DNA of 64,000 nt from an uncultured Collinsella sp. GTDB taxonomy: Bacteria > Actinomycetota > Coriobacteriia > Coriobacteriales > Coriobacteriaceae. The first letter of the stretch is position 1, and each line of letters begins with the position of its first letter. The stretch covers positions 1 through 64,000 of the forward strand of contig CASDZW010000012.1 in the NCBI GenBank assembly GCA_949285915.1. The letters are read 5' to 3'. The notes below the pieces were generated by a model. It was not told the DNA's origin. It ran no database searches and saw nothing but the letters and a program-made list of their open reading frames with translations. Shown piece by piece: positions 56,666 through 64,000 of this stretch. A program made the position numbers and the translations under genes.

Positions 56666-57802
56666 ATGGCGGACGCAACCGAGAAGACCGTCGTCACGCC
56701 CGAGGAGCTCGACGCTCTGGAGGCGCGTCTCGACGAGGTTGAGAAGTACCTGCATCTGGACGAGAAGCGCGGCCGCGTGGCCGAGCTCGAGCGCGAGAGC
56801 GCCGCACCCGGCTTTTGGGACGACGGCGACCGCGCGCGCACCCTCATGGCCGAGCTCTCCTCCGCGCGCGACGACGTGAACGCGGTCGAGGGTGCCCGCA
56901 TCGCCCTTGGTGATGCGCGCACCGCGCTCGAGTTTGCTTCCGAGTCCGAGCCGGAGGAGGCGGCGGAGTTTGAGGCGGAGGCGACGGCCTCTGCCCGCTC
57001 GCTCGCGCACGCCATCGACGAGCTTGAGCTCTCGAGCTGGTTCACCGGCGAGTTTGACCACGGCGACGCAATCCTCACCATCAAGCCCGGCCAAGGCGGC
57101 CTTGAGGCGCAGGACTGGACCTTCATGCTCTTTAAGATGTACATGAAGTACTGCGCGCGCCGCGGCTGGAAGATCACCGTAAACGACTGCCCCGCGGCCG
57201 AGGTCATTGGCATCGACCGTGCCACCATCACCGTCGAGGGCAAGGACGCCTTTGGCATGCTCCGTGCCGAGGCAGGCGTGCACCGTCTGGTGCGCATCAG
57301 CCCCACCGATGCCAAGAAGCGCCGCCAGACCACGTTTGCCGGCGTTGAGGTCATCCCGGTGCTGCCCGATGACATCGACATTGAGATCGCGCCCGACGAC
57401 ATTCGCGTGGACGTGTACCACGCGAGCGGCCCCGGCGGCCAGGGCGTCAACACCACCGACTCCGCTGTGCGCGTGACGCACCTGCCCACGGGCATTGTGG
57501 TCACCTGCCAAAACGAGCGCAGCCAGATTCAGAACAAAGCCGCGTGCATGCAGATCTTAAAGGCGCGCCTCTACGAGCTGGAGCTCCAAAAGCGCGAGGA
57601 CCAGCTGGACGAGATTCGCGGCCCCAAGACTGAGATTGGCTTTGGTAACCAGATTCGCTCCTACGTGCTCTATCCCTACCAGATGGTGAAGGACCTGCGC
57701 ACCGGTGTGGAGACGGGCAACGTCGAGAGCGTGCTCGACGAGGGCGACCTCGACCCGTTCATCATCGGCTATCACCGCTGGGCTACCGGCAACGCGGAGT
57801 AG
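56666..57802 (+). CDS. prfB: Peptide chain release factor 2
   Basis: 378 residues. RF2 terminates at UGA and UAA. The GGQ motif is at 257-259 (SGPGGQGVN). The stop-codon-recognition tripeptide, Ser-Pro-Phe in characterised RF2, is Ser-Pro-Thr here (212-214, in VRISPTDAKKRRQ). The reading frame is continuous, so the in-frame UGA and +1 frameshift that autoregulate many prfB genes are absent. Follows secA, the common actinobacterial and Firmicutes order. Confidence 0.95.
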   Translation: MADATEKTVVTPEELDALEARLDEVEKYLHLDEKRGRVAELERESAAPGFWDDGDRARTLMAELSSARDDVNAVEGARIALGDARTALEFASESEPEEAAEFEAEATASARSLAHAIDELELSSWFTGEFDHGDAILTIKPGQGGLEAQDWTFMLFKMYMKYCARRGWKITVNDCPAAEVIGIDRATITVEGKDAFGMLRAEAGVHRLVRISPTDAKKRRQTTFAGVEVIPVLPDDIDIEIAPDDIRVDVYHASGPGGQGVNTTDSAVRVTHLPTGIVVTCQNERSQIQNKAACMQILKARLYELELQKREDQLDEIRGPKTEIGFGNQIRSYVLYPYQMVKDLRTGVETGNVESVLDEGDLDPFIIGYHRWATGNAE

Positions 57803-57839
57803 GGCTGTTCCAGGCACCCCATCTTGCCGTTCAGCTTTG

Positions 57840-57875
57840 GAGGCATGGTCCAAAGGACCACGCCTCTTCGCTTTT
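57840..57875 (+). terminator. Intrinsic terminator after prfB
   Basis: GAGGC-A-TGGTCC (57840-57851) pairs with GGACCA-C-GCCTC (57855-57866), followed by TTCGCTTTT. Confidence 0.8.
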
Positions 57876-57937
57876 GCAGCAACTTGGCGCGCCTTACAGT
57901 TCGGTCGCGCGGCTGGCAAAATCGGCCGCTCCGGACA

Positions 57938-58080
57938 GCTCACGCCTGAAGTGGGCATCAAATATGCCGAGAGGGGAGCATAGGTCCTTTTTCTACGGTT
58001 TCTTGCTACGGTTTTTCATGCGAAATTCCGGCTGTACGCGACCCTTTTTGAATTTGATGCCCATTTCAGGCGTGAAGCTG
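57938..58080. repeat. 143-bp element with 27-bp inverted ends (MITE-like)
   Basis: 57938-57964 and 58053-58080 are reverse complements over 27 bp with one mismatch and one inserted base. The 88-base interior is AT-richer and carries a direct repeat of CTACGGTTT. There is no gene. It may be a miniature inverted-repeat element or a large stem-loop. Genome copy number would decide. Confidence 0.65.
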
Positions 58081-58241
58081 CATTTTGGGTTGCGCTGAGG
58101 TCTTTTGTGCGATTTGGTCGCAACCGCTCGCCGTCGCACGGCGAACCGGGCGGTCCAGTCCTGCGTTCGGGCGACGCTCTCGACTGCCCCGTGGGACGGA
58201 GCGGCCCCTTGCGGGGCTGCGGCGGATGCCGAGGGCGTCCG
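58081..58241. other. Intergenic region upstream of the YitT gene
   Basis: No credible gene. Contains a GGCCCCTTGCGGGGC stem near 58203-58217 and GC-rich sequence leading to the YitT promoter. Confidence 0.4.
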
Positions 58242-58250
58242 TGCTACAAT
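58242..58250 (+). promoter_or_regulatory. Extended -10 promoter of the YitT gene
   Basis: TGCTACAAT is a good extended -10 element, 88 bases before the start codon; no -35 is evident. Confidence 0.5.
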
Positions 58251-58337
58251 ACCGCCGGCAAATCAAACGACCATGCGCCTGTTAGGGTACGGCGGTGCGC
58301 CGCGGCAAGCGGTGACCGTGCGCAGAAAGGACGGGCC

Positions 58338-59231
58338 ATGGTGTCCCGCAGCATCTCCGACCTCATCCGCTCGCAGTTTGTGCGCGACCTGCCGCTTGTG
58401 ATTTTCGGTTGCGCGATTGCGGCGCTCGCAACGGACATGTTTCTCATCCCACACGGCCTCGCCGCGGGCGGCGTGACCGGTATTGCCACCATCATCAATG
58501 AGCTCGCGGCGCGCCAGGGTATAAACCTGCCCGTAGGTATCCAGACCATCATTATGAACGCTGCCATCATGCTTTTGGTGGTGCGTTCGGGCGGGGCGCT
58601 CTACGCCATCCAGACGGCGACGGGCTTTGTGCTCTTCGGTATCTTCTGCGATCTCTTCGCACCCTTTGTGGTGCCGCTCGCGCATACCGAGCTTCTGGTG
58701 CCCGCGCTTTGGGGCGGCATCATACTGGGTCTGGGCCTTGGCCTCTCCTTCCGCTGCGGCGTGTCGACGGGCGGCTCGGATACCGTTGCGCAGATCATCG
58801 CCCGCAAGTTCTCGCTGCCGCTCGGTTCTACCGTCATGGTGATCGACTGCCTCATCTGCGCGGCGTCCGCCCCGGTCTTCTCGGTTGACAACGCCCTTGC
58901 CGCGGCACTCTCCATGGTGGTGACCGGCCTTGTGCTCGACCGCGTGGTCGATGGCGGCAACAGCCAGCGCGCTGCCTTCATCATCTCCGAGCGCTACGAG
59001 GAGATCTCGCACGACATCCTCTACGGCCTCGAGCGCGGCGTCACCCGTATCCAGGCGCGCGGTGAGTGGACCGGCGAGGAGCGCCCCATGCTCTTTGTCA
59101 TCCTCGACAAGCGCGAGATTCAGATGCTCAAAGCCGTTGTTGCCGAGCACGACAAGAACGCCATCATGGTCATCTCCGACGTGAACGAGGCGCTCGGCGA
59201 GGGCTTTGGCGAACTGGGACAGAGCGTATAG
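58338..59231 (+). CDS. YitT family membrane protein
   Basis: 297 residues. The N-terminal two-thirds has five or six membrane spans with PHGLAAGGVTGIATIINEL and FRCGVSTGGSDTVAQIIARK (DUF161). The last 80 residues form the cytoplasmic DUF2179 domain with MLFVILDKREIQMLKAVV. Function is not known in general; the family is common in Gram-positives. AGAAAGGA precedes the ATG. Confidence 0.85.
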   Translation: MVSRSISDLIRSQFVRDLPLVIFGCAIAALATDMFLIPHGLAAGGVTGIATIINELAARQGINLPVGIQTIIMNAAIMLLVVRSGGALYAIQTATGFVLFGIFCDLFAPFVVPLAHTELLVPALWGGIILGLGLGLSFRCGVSTGGSDTVAQIIARKFSLPLGSTVMVIDCLICAASAPVFSVDNALAAALSMVVTGLVLDRVVDGGNSQRAAFIISERYEEISHDILYGLERGVTRIQARGEWTGEERPMLFVILDKREIQMLKAVVAEHDKNAIMVISDVNEALGEGFGELGQSV

Positions 59232-59395
59232 TCGGCTTATGAATGGCACGCCCGCCCAAGCTAGCTCACGTTTTGCCGGTTGCACGCAGGTTGCTCAGGG
59301 CTATTTAGAACTACTCAGAACTTCCTAGAGGTGTCTCGACCGTCTTCCTCTCCGCGGTGCTCGGAGATGTGGAGGAAGCGCGTTCGGCCGTCAGT

Positions 59396-59938
59396 TCAAT
59401 ATCGCGCCTTCCAATAGGCGTTCGCGAGCTCGTGGTACAGAGGCGAGTCGTAGGGGAGGTCGAGCTTGCGGCAGACGATGGGCCCCATGTCCTCGTAGAT
59501 GACGGGGTCGGTGCTCAGCCCGATGAGTGTTCCCACGTAGTGTTGTCCGTTGTATTCAAAGTTCCGGCTCTCGACCATGGGGTCAGCGGCAACGCTCAGC
59601 AACGTGATGAGCCCGAACGCAGCTATCGCAGCTAACCACAAGACCCCGCGACGTACCACGCGTCCCGCGCTTGGACGGACGCCATCGACCGAACGCCCCG
59701 TTACGACGATGGTGCGCGCCAGCATAAAGGCAGCAATCCAGCCGGGCATGTAGATTGATATCGCACGGAAGAACATCGTTCCACAGTAACCTCCCGCATC
59801 AATGGCGGCGCTGATACAGATCCCGAGTACAAAGATGCCGCCGAACCCCAGGGCGGCTGCGGGGAGGCGCTCCTCGCTAAGGAACGGGATTGTTATCGCC
59901 GAGAATGCAACGCAGAGCAGAAATGCGAGCCAAAGCAC
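59396..59938 (-). CDS. Four-span membrane protein of unknown function
   Basis: 180 residues from a GTG (MLWLAFLLCVAFSAITIPFL when read as Met). Four hydrophobic helices, then an extracytoplasmic tail with YNGQHYVGTL and PYDSPLYHELANAYWKARY. AGGAGG lies 6 bases upstream of the GTG, inside the end of a small upstream reading frame. No family recognised. Confidence 0.65.
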   Translation of the reverse strand: MLWLAFLLCVAFSAITIPFLSEERLPAAALGFGGIFVLGICISAAIDAGGYCGTMFFRAISIYMPGWIAAFMLARTIVVTGRSVDGVRPSAGRVVRRGVLWLAAIAAFGLITLLSVAADPMVESRNFEYNGQHYVGTLIGLSTDPVIYEDMGPIVCRKLDLPYDSPLYHELANAYWKARY

Positions 59939-59948
59939 GGTGGGCCTC

Positions 59949-60086
59949 CTATTCCAGCTCAGCCAGCAGGTAGTTTGCCAACGCCCGGCAGCAAGCGAGA
60001 TGAAGCGAATCTGGGCCCGTGCCGGAGAATTGGCTGAGCAGACCCCTGGGCAGACCTTCTGGTGTTCTTTCAAGCGTACCATGCAT
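59949..60086 (-). CDS. Possible 45-residue protein
   Basis: Reads MHGTLERTPEGLPRGLLSQF and ends LANYLLAELE. It stops 10 bases before the GTG of the membrane protein and contains that gene's ribosome binding site, as a coupled small gene would. Its own ribosome binding site is poor, and the start is uncertain. Confidence 0.35.
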   Translation of the reverse strand: MHGTLERTPEGLPRGLLSQFSGTGPDSLHLACCRALANYLLAELE

Positions 60087-60113
60087 CCTCGCATATAGAG
60101 TGAGTGTCAAATC

Positions 60114-60127
60114 ATCAACATCTTGAT
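60114..60127. promoter_or_regulatory. Small palindrome in the divergent intergenic region
   Basis: ATCAA-CATC-TTGAT is an inverted repeat between the divergent gene pair and could be an operator for either side. Confidence 0.3.
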
Positions 60128-60210
60128 TTCTATGCTGAGCTGGGTTGGTGGGGGGGTTGTGGGTACGCTGCACTATGAGGTGGCTTACCGGGCAAGGTGG
60201 GAGGTGCGGC

Positions 60211-61617
60211 ATGAGCAATCTGACACGGCGCGCTATGGTGGCAGGTACGGGTTTGGGTGCTTTGGCCCTACTTACAGGGTGCACGGGAGGTGGGCCGGGC
60301 GGCTCGGGGTCGGATGCTCCAGCGGGCTCGTGCGGTACTTCTAACGCGACGAAAGCTCAGGACGTGCGCCTCGCGTGGGACGCGCTGCTGTTGGTTGAGC
60401 CAAATGCAGAGGGTGAACCTGCTGGGGAGCCACTTTCTCAGATGGCGCTGTACCTGTACGAAAAGACCAGCAACCTTGTAGCTTGGGGTGATGGTGTGCT
60501 GGTGGGAGCGGGTGCATCGCTTCTCCACTTCGACCACACGACGGGGGAGGTTCGTACGCGCGTCGAGCTTGCGGCTGACGAAGGCGCCGGCGTTCTGGGC
60601 GACATCATGAGCATCGCGGTCGCGGACAGCCAGGCTTATGTTGCGACATCGGGCGGGTACATCTCCTCCATCGACCTTGCGACCGCCGCGCAGCGTTGGG
60701 CTACGTTGGTGTGTCCAGCACGTTCCACAGGATGGCTTGCACAGGACGCCGATGGCAGCACCGACGACCTGCCGGGAGCATGGCTCTGTCCCGATGTCGT
60801 ACTCGCTGATGGTGCCGTTTTCGCTGGCTATTCAAGTTATCAGATGGAGGACGCCTCTACGCTGGCGTGCGTTGAGGCGCCTACAGGTGAGGTACGTTGG
60901 ACCCGCCAGCTCGAGGGCCGCTTGGACACCGCGGGCGGCATCGGGTACCCCGTAGCGGTCGATGCGGGCCTTCTCCTGCCCATGCCGGATGGCTCTGGTC
61001 TCGGTCTGCTGAGCATGCAGACGGGCGAGACGCTCGATTTGCTCGAGACGGACAGCCCCATCTACATGGGCCTCACCATGAGCGACGGGGGCGGGCTGCC
61101 GTGTTTCTTCCAGTCCAAGCTCGGTACGCTCTATCGCGTGGATGCGGAGGGTAACGTCCTGGTTGCCGCGAGCGCGCAAGACGCTTGCACGGATTCCGCC
61201 AAACGTGTTCCCTCGGGCGCGCGACCGCTTCTGGCGGACGGACACGTGATCGTGAACGCGGCAACCCAGGATGAAGACGCGAAGCGCTTCGACGGGGATT
61301 ACAATCCGTCGGCAGGGGAGTGCGTGGTCTTTGATGCCGAGACGCTCGAGGTGCTGGAGCGCCACGATGCTCCAGAGATCGAGTCGACGCCCGTGCGTGT
61401 GGGTGAGGGGATGTACTACCTTGGCCGTGCCGGCATTTACCGTACAGCGCTCGAAGACGGCGTCCCCAGCGAGCCCGAGCTCGTTTTCAACGCCGAGGGG
61501 CGTGACCGCGACGTGTGGGAGCAGCAGCTACTCGCGGCGGACGGCATGCTCTACTTTGTGGGCGGGCCCCACGGCGAGCGGTGGCTGTATGCCATCGGCC
61601 CTGCGGATGATGCTTAA
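60211..61617 (+). CDS. Beta-propeller lipoprotein, PQQ-repeat-like
   Basis: 468 residues. The N-terminus SNLTRRAMVAGTGLGALALL ends in the lipobox TGC, a lipoprotein with a twin-arginine-like start. Repeated blade-like units follow: YISSIDLATAAQRWA, CVEAPTGEVRWTRQL, LLSMQTGETLDLLE and CVVFDAETLEVLERHD. Such folds are usually scaffolds or binding proteins outside the cell. Start chosen after GGGAGG. Confidence 0.7.
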   Translation: MSNLTRRAMVAGTGLGALALLTGCTGGGPGGSGSDAPAGSCGTSNATKAQDVRLAWDALLLVEPNAEGEPAGEPLSQMALYLYEKTSNLVAWGDGVLVGAGASLLHFDHTTGEVRTRVELAADEGAGVLGDIMSIAVADSQAYVATSGGYISSIDLATAAQRWATLVCPARSTGWLAQDADGSTDDLPGAWLCPDVVLADGAVFAGYSSYQMEDASTLACVEAPTGEVRWTRQLEGRLDTAGGIGYPVAVDAGLLLPMPDGSGLGLLSMQTGETLDLLETDSPIYMGLTMSDGGGLPCFFQSKLGTLYRVDAEGNVLVAASAQDACTDSAKRVPSGARPLLADGHVIVNAATQDEDAKRFDGDYNPSAGECVVFDAETLEVLERHDAPEIESTPVRVGEGMYYLGRAGIYRTALEDGVPSEPELVFNAEGRDRDVWEQQLLAADGMLYFVGGPHGERWLYAIGPADDA

Positions 61618-61692
61618 GAGAAGGCAAGGTCTTGCAAAAAGGGGAAGGTACCGCGGTTAAGGGGAAACCTCGGGACGTATATTGGAGCTGCC

Positions 61693-61887
61693 ATGGAGAA
61701 GGAAAAGCGTTTTAAGGTGTTCGACGTGGTCGCGATTGTCTGCGGGCTTATCGGTGGGGAAGTAGCGGCAATGCTCTTTGCCCCAAACGGCCCCACGATT
61801 TCGCGCGTTATTGCTTGGTTAATCGGTGCGGTTGTTGTTACCGCACTGGTAGTTGTTGTCGGGTCGCTGCTTCGTCGCGAGTCGTAG
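61693..61887 (+). CDS. Small two-span membrane protein (64 residues)
   Basis: MEKEKRFKVFDVVAIVCGLI start and two hydrophobic helices separated by NGPTIS. Ends in RRES. TTGGAG precedes the start. No family recognised. Confidence 0.6.
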   Translation: MEKEKRFKVFDVVAIVCGLIGGEVAAMLFAPNGPTISRVIAWLIGAVVVTALVVVVGSLLRRES

Positions 61888-61986
61888 GCTAAGGCCGCAT
61901 AAGGCAAGTCGAGTCCGTTGCTGTGGCGGCTCAGTGAACGCGTCTCTTGTGCTGCCGGTCTCTCGCGCCGCTGTCCCAAGCGCTTT

Positions 61987-62382
61987 CTATCGTTTGGTGC
62001 GCGTCCAGTACACCGCTGAGAGGCCGAGGACGATGCCAAAGACCAGCGCGCACATTTGGCCGAGCAACATGCCGGAAGCAATGTAGAACACGCATAGGGC
62101 GGCCGATAGAACGGCAAGCACCGCACCGACCACTTGGCGTGCACGCTCCGGGAGCCGACCGACCACCAGGACGGCGAGGACGAGGGCGAGCGCGGCGCCG
62201 AGGAGATTTGTGGATAGAATCGCCCCGAGGTTGTACGCCTCGTTTGGCGGCTGGAAGTACCAGACGGTCCACCGCACCGCCACCGGCTCGGTGGCATAGG
62301 GCACGGCAAGGCAGACGTATCCCCAGGAAAGCGCAATGGTAAAGGCCTGAGCGGTGCGTTTAAGTGAGGTCGGGAGCTTCAT
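61987..62382 (-). CDS. Four-span membrane protein of unknown function
   Basis: 131 residues beginning MKLPTSLKRTAQAFTIALSW, with four hydrophobic helices and a basic end (YWTRTKR). GGGAGG lies ahead of the ATG. No family recognised. Confidence 0.65.
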   Translation of the reverse strand: MKLPTSLKRTAQAFTIALSWGYVCLAVPYATEPVAVRWTVWYFQPPNEAYNLGAILSTNLLGAALALVLAVLVVGRLPERARQVVGAVLAVLSAALCVFYIASGMLLGQMCALVFGIVLGLSAVYWTRTKR

Positions 62383-62683
62383 GGCAAGCCTCCCTACAGT
62401 CGCAACGTAACCTTATCCGGCTCCTACCCAGCGCGATAGAGGCCATGCAACGGTCCATCGAATAATTCGGCGAGCGCGGGGGGGGGTCACCGGCAAACGG
62501 TTGCCGTGACGGTTCTGTGAACGCGCCTCACACGCCACTCGCGCGCCACGCATGATGAAACGTTATATCGCGCACTGCGACCATTAAATGTTGGTCGATA
62601 TGGGATGTGTTTACTAAACATGGCGTCTGAGCTGCTATGATGAGTTGGCTTTTGCCCCAGACCTAACCCAGAGAGGGATGTTC
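62383..62683 (+). promoter_or_regulatory. Control region upstream of the transketolase genes
   Basis: A run of nine G (62478-62486) is followed by a GTCAC-GGCAA/TTGCC-GTGAC hairpin (about 62485-62510). TGTTTACTAAACA (62608-62620) is a perfect 13-bp palindrome. TGCTATGAT (62633-62641) is an extended -10 element, placing the palindrome just upstream of the core promoter as an operator would be. Confidence 0.5.
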
Positions 62684-63583
62684 ATGGCAACAGATGCACT
62701 GAGACAGGCCAGCGCGCGGAGCGACGCGGAGATTGCGCTCATCGCCAACCGCATGCGGCACGACATCATCGAGATGCTGGGGGCTGCGGGCTCCGGCCAT
62801 CCGGGCGGCTCGCTCTCGGCGACCGACATTATGGCAACGCTGTTCTACTCCGGCCTCCTCGGCATGGACCCGGCCGACCCCAATAACCCCGAGCGTGACC
62901 GCTTCATCCTCTCCAAGGGACACGCGGCGCCCGCGCTCTACGCGCTCCTCGTCCAGCTCGGCTACATTCCGCATGACGAGATCACGACGCTTCGCCAGGT
63001 TGACAGCCGCCTGCAGGGTCACCCCGACCGCCACGCCTGCCCGGGCGTTGAGGTCTGCACGGGTTCGCTCGGCCAGGGCTTATCGATTGGCTCTGGTATT
63101 GCGCTCGGCTTCAAGCTCGATGCCAAGCGTGACGGCTCCGAGCCGCGCCGCGTCTTTGTGCTCCTTGGCGACGGCGAGATGCAGGAGGGCGAGAACTGGG
63201 AGGCCGCGATGTTTGCGGGCAACCAGGAGCTCGACAACCTCGTCGCCATCGTCGACCTCAACAACCTGCAGATCGACGGCCACGTGACCGACGTCAACAA
63301 CATCGAGCCCGTGGCGGACAAGTTCCGCGCCTTTGGTTGGGAGACCATCGCCGTCGACGGTCACGACATCGCGTCTGTTCGCGCGGCGCTCGAGGCCGCT
63401 GTCGCGGTGAGTGGCAAGCCCGCCGTCATTGTCGCCAAGACTATCAAGGGCAAGGGCGTCTCGTTCATGGAGGACCAGGTAAGCTGGCATGGCAACGCGC
63501 CCTCGCCCGAGCAGACCGAGGTTGCCCTCGCCGAGATCGATGCCGCGTACGAGGCGCTCCTCGCAGCGCAGAAGGAGGCCTAA
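62684..63583 (+). CDS. Transketolase, N-terminal subunit
   Basis: 299 residues. It carries the thiamine-diphosphate-binding half: GAAGSGHPGGSLSATDIMA, SKGHAAPALYALL, TGSLGQGLSIGSGIALG and LGDGEMQEGENWEAAMFAG. In Coriobacteriia and many anaerobes transketolase is split into two chains. Start at the ATG 7 bases after GAGAGGG. It works with the next gene in the pentose phosphate pathway. Confidence 0.93.
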   Translation: MATDALRQASARSDAEIALIANRMRHDIIEMLGAAGSGHPGGSLSATDIMATLFYSGLLGMDPADPNNPERDRFILSKGHAAPALYALLVQLGYIPHDEITTLRQVDSRLQGHPDRHACPGVEVCTGSLGQGLSIGSGIALGFKLDAKRDGSEPRRVFVLLGDGEMQEGENWEAAMFAGNQELDNLVAIVDLNNLQIDGHVTDVNNIEPVADKFRAFGWETIAVDGHDIASVRAALEAAVAVSGKPAVIVAKTIKGKGVSFMEDQVSWHGNAPSPEQTEVALAEIDAAYEALLAAQKEA

Positions 63584-63586
63584 GAC

Positions 63587-64000
63587 ATGGCTAAGGCAAC
63601 CCGCGCCGCTTTTGGCGAGACGCTTATCAAGCTCGTTGACGAGGGCCAGGACATCATAGCCGTGGACGCTGACCTCTGCGGTTCCACCACCACCGGCGCC
63701 TTTGGCAAGGCATATCCTGACCGGCTCGTCGATGTGGGCATCGCCGAGCAGAACATGATCGGTGTGGCGTCCGGCTTGGCGCTCACCGGCCGCACGGTCT
63801 TTACCGGCTCGTTTGCCGTCTTTGGTACGGGCCGCTGCTGGGAGCAGATTCGTAACACCGTCTGCGACTCTGACCTCGACGTCAAGATCTGCCCCACGCA
63901 CGCCGGCATCACCGTTGGCCCCGACGGTGCCACCCATCAGGCGCTCGAGGACATCGCGCTCATGCGGGTGCTTCCCGGCATGCGCGTGCTCGTGCCCGCC
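63587..64000 (+). CDS. Transketolase, C-terminal subunit (partial at window edge)
   Basis: The first 138 residues are present: MAKATRAAFGETLIKLVDEG, IAVDADLCGSTTTGAFGKAY and RLVDVGIAEQNMIGVASGLA, the pyrimidine-binding domain with the glutamate that activates thiamine diphosphate. GAAGGAGG upstream of the ATG; 3 bases separate it from the first subunit. It continues beyond the window. Confidence 0.93.
   Translation, partial: MAKATRAAFGETLIKLVDEGQDIIAVDADLCGSTTTGAFGKAYPDRLVDVGIAEQNMIGVASGLALTGRTVFTGSFAVFGTGRCWEQIRNTVCDSDLDVKICPTHAGITVGPDGATHQALEDIALMRVLPGMRVLVPA

Noticed and set aside
56666-56760. Programmed frameshift in prfB
   Set aside because: The frame is continuous through the N-terminus with no in-frame UGA, so the known autoregulatory slip site is absent.

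Overview
The window looks like a chromosomal segment of a high-GC Gram-positive bacterium. It has lipoprotein-type secreted proteins, C+ zinc forms of L31, L36 and S14, an ArgR repressor, PTS sugar transport and a split transketolase. The gene content and style are most like Coriobacteriia, in particular Collinsella-type gut actinobacteria. That placement is inferred from gene content, not from a search.

Region 1 (1-22416) is the S10-spc-alpha ribosomal protein cluster on the + strand. It runs rplC, D, W, B, rpsS, rplV, rpsC, rplP, rpmC, rpsQ, rplN, rplX, then rplE, rpsZ, rpsH, rplF, R, rpsE, rpmD, rplO, secY, adk, map, infA, rpmJ, rpsM, K, D, rpoA, rplQ. Two things break it. A uracil permease, an RNA pseudouridine synthase, a U32 RNA-modification protein and a lone IIA-Glc protein sit between rplX and rplE. 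A frameshifted AT-rich gene sits between map and infA. rpsJ is not present upstream of rplC in the visible sequence. Several intercistronic gaps carry structured hairpins.

Region 2 (22475-35689) follows the conserved rplQ-ecf-truA order, but the two ECF ATPases and the EcfT membrane subunit are fused into one protein. Then come a glycosyltransferase, argR with a 34-residue membrane protein, a 20-bp-period palindromic repeat array, a class A penicillin-binding protein, a second U32 protein, a DUF6056-like membrane protein and tyrS.

Region 3 (35690-48776) is accessory. It has two 19-bp perfect hairpins, a small membrane protein divergent from a solute-binding lipoprotein, and beside that lipoprotein a 1037-residue protein with two duplicated Cache-like sensor modules joined to an MscS channel. 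After these come a CmpB-type membrane protein coupled to a lipase-like protein, an adenine deaminase with a disturbed 5' end, a HAD phosphatase, citrate synthase, an ACT protein and rpmE with a long tail and a hairpin leader.

Region 4 (48777-64000) has a cellobiose/chitobiose-type PTS operon ending in a 6-phospho-beta-glucosidase, then secA-prfB. The RF2 has Ser-Pro-Thr where Ser-Pro-Phe is expected. A 143-bp inverted-repeat element, a YitT protein, a group of small membrane proteins around a beta-propeller lipoprotein, and a split transketolase (second subunit cut by the window edge) complete it. The strongest candidates for undescribed biology are the SBP plus tandem-Cache MscS pair, the ECF A-A'-T fusion, the RF2 motif change and the 20-bp repeat array.
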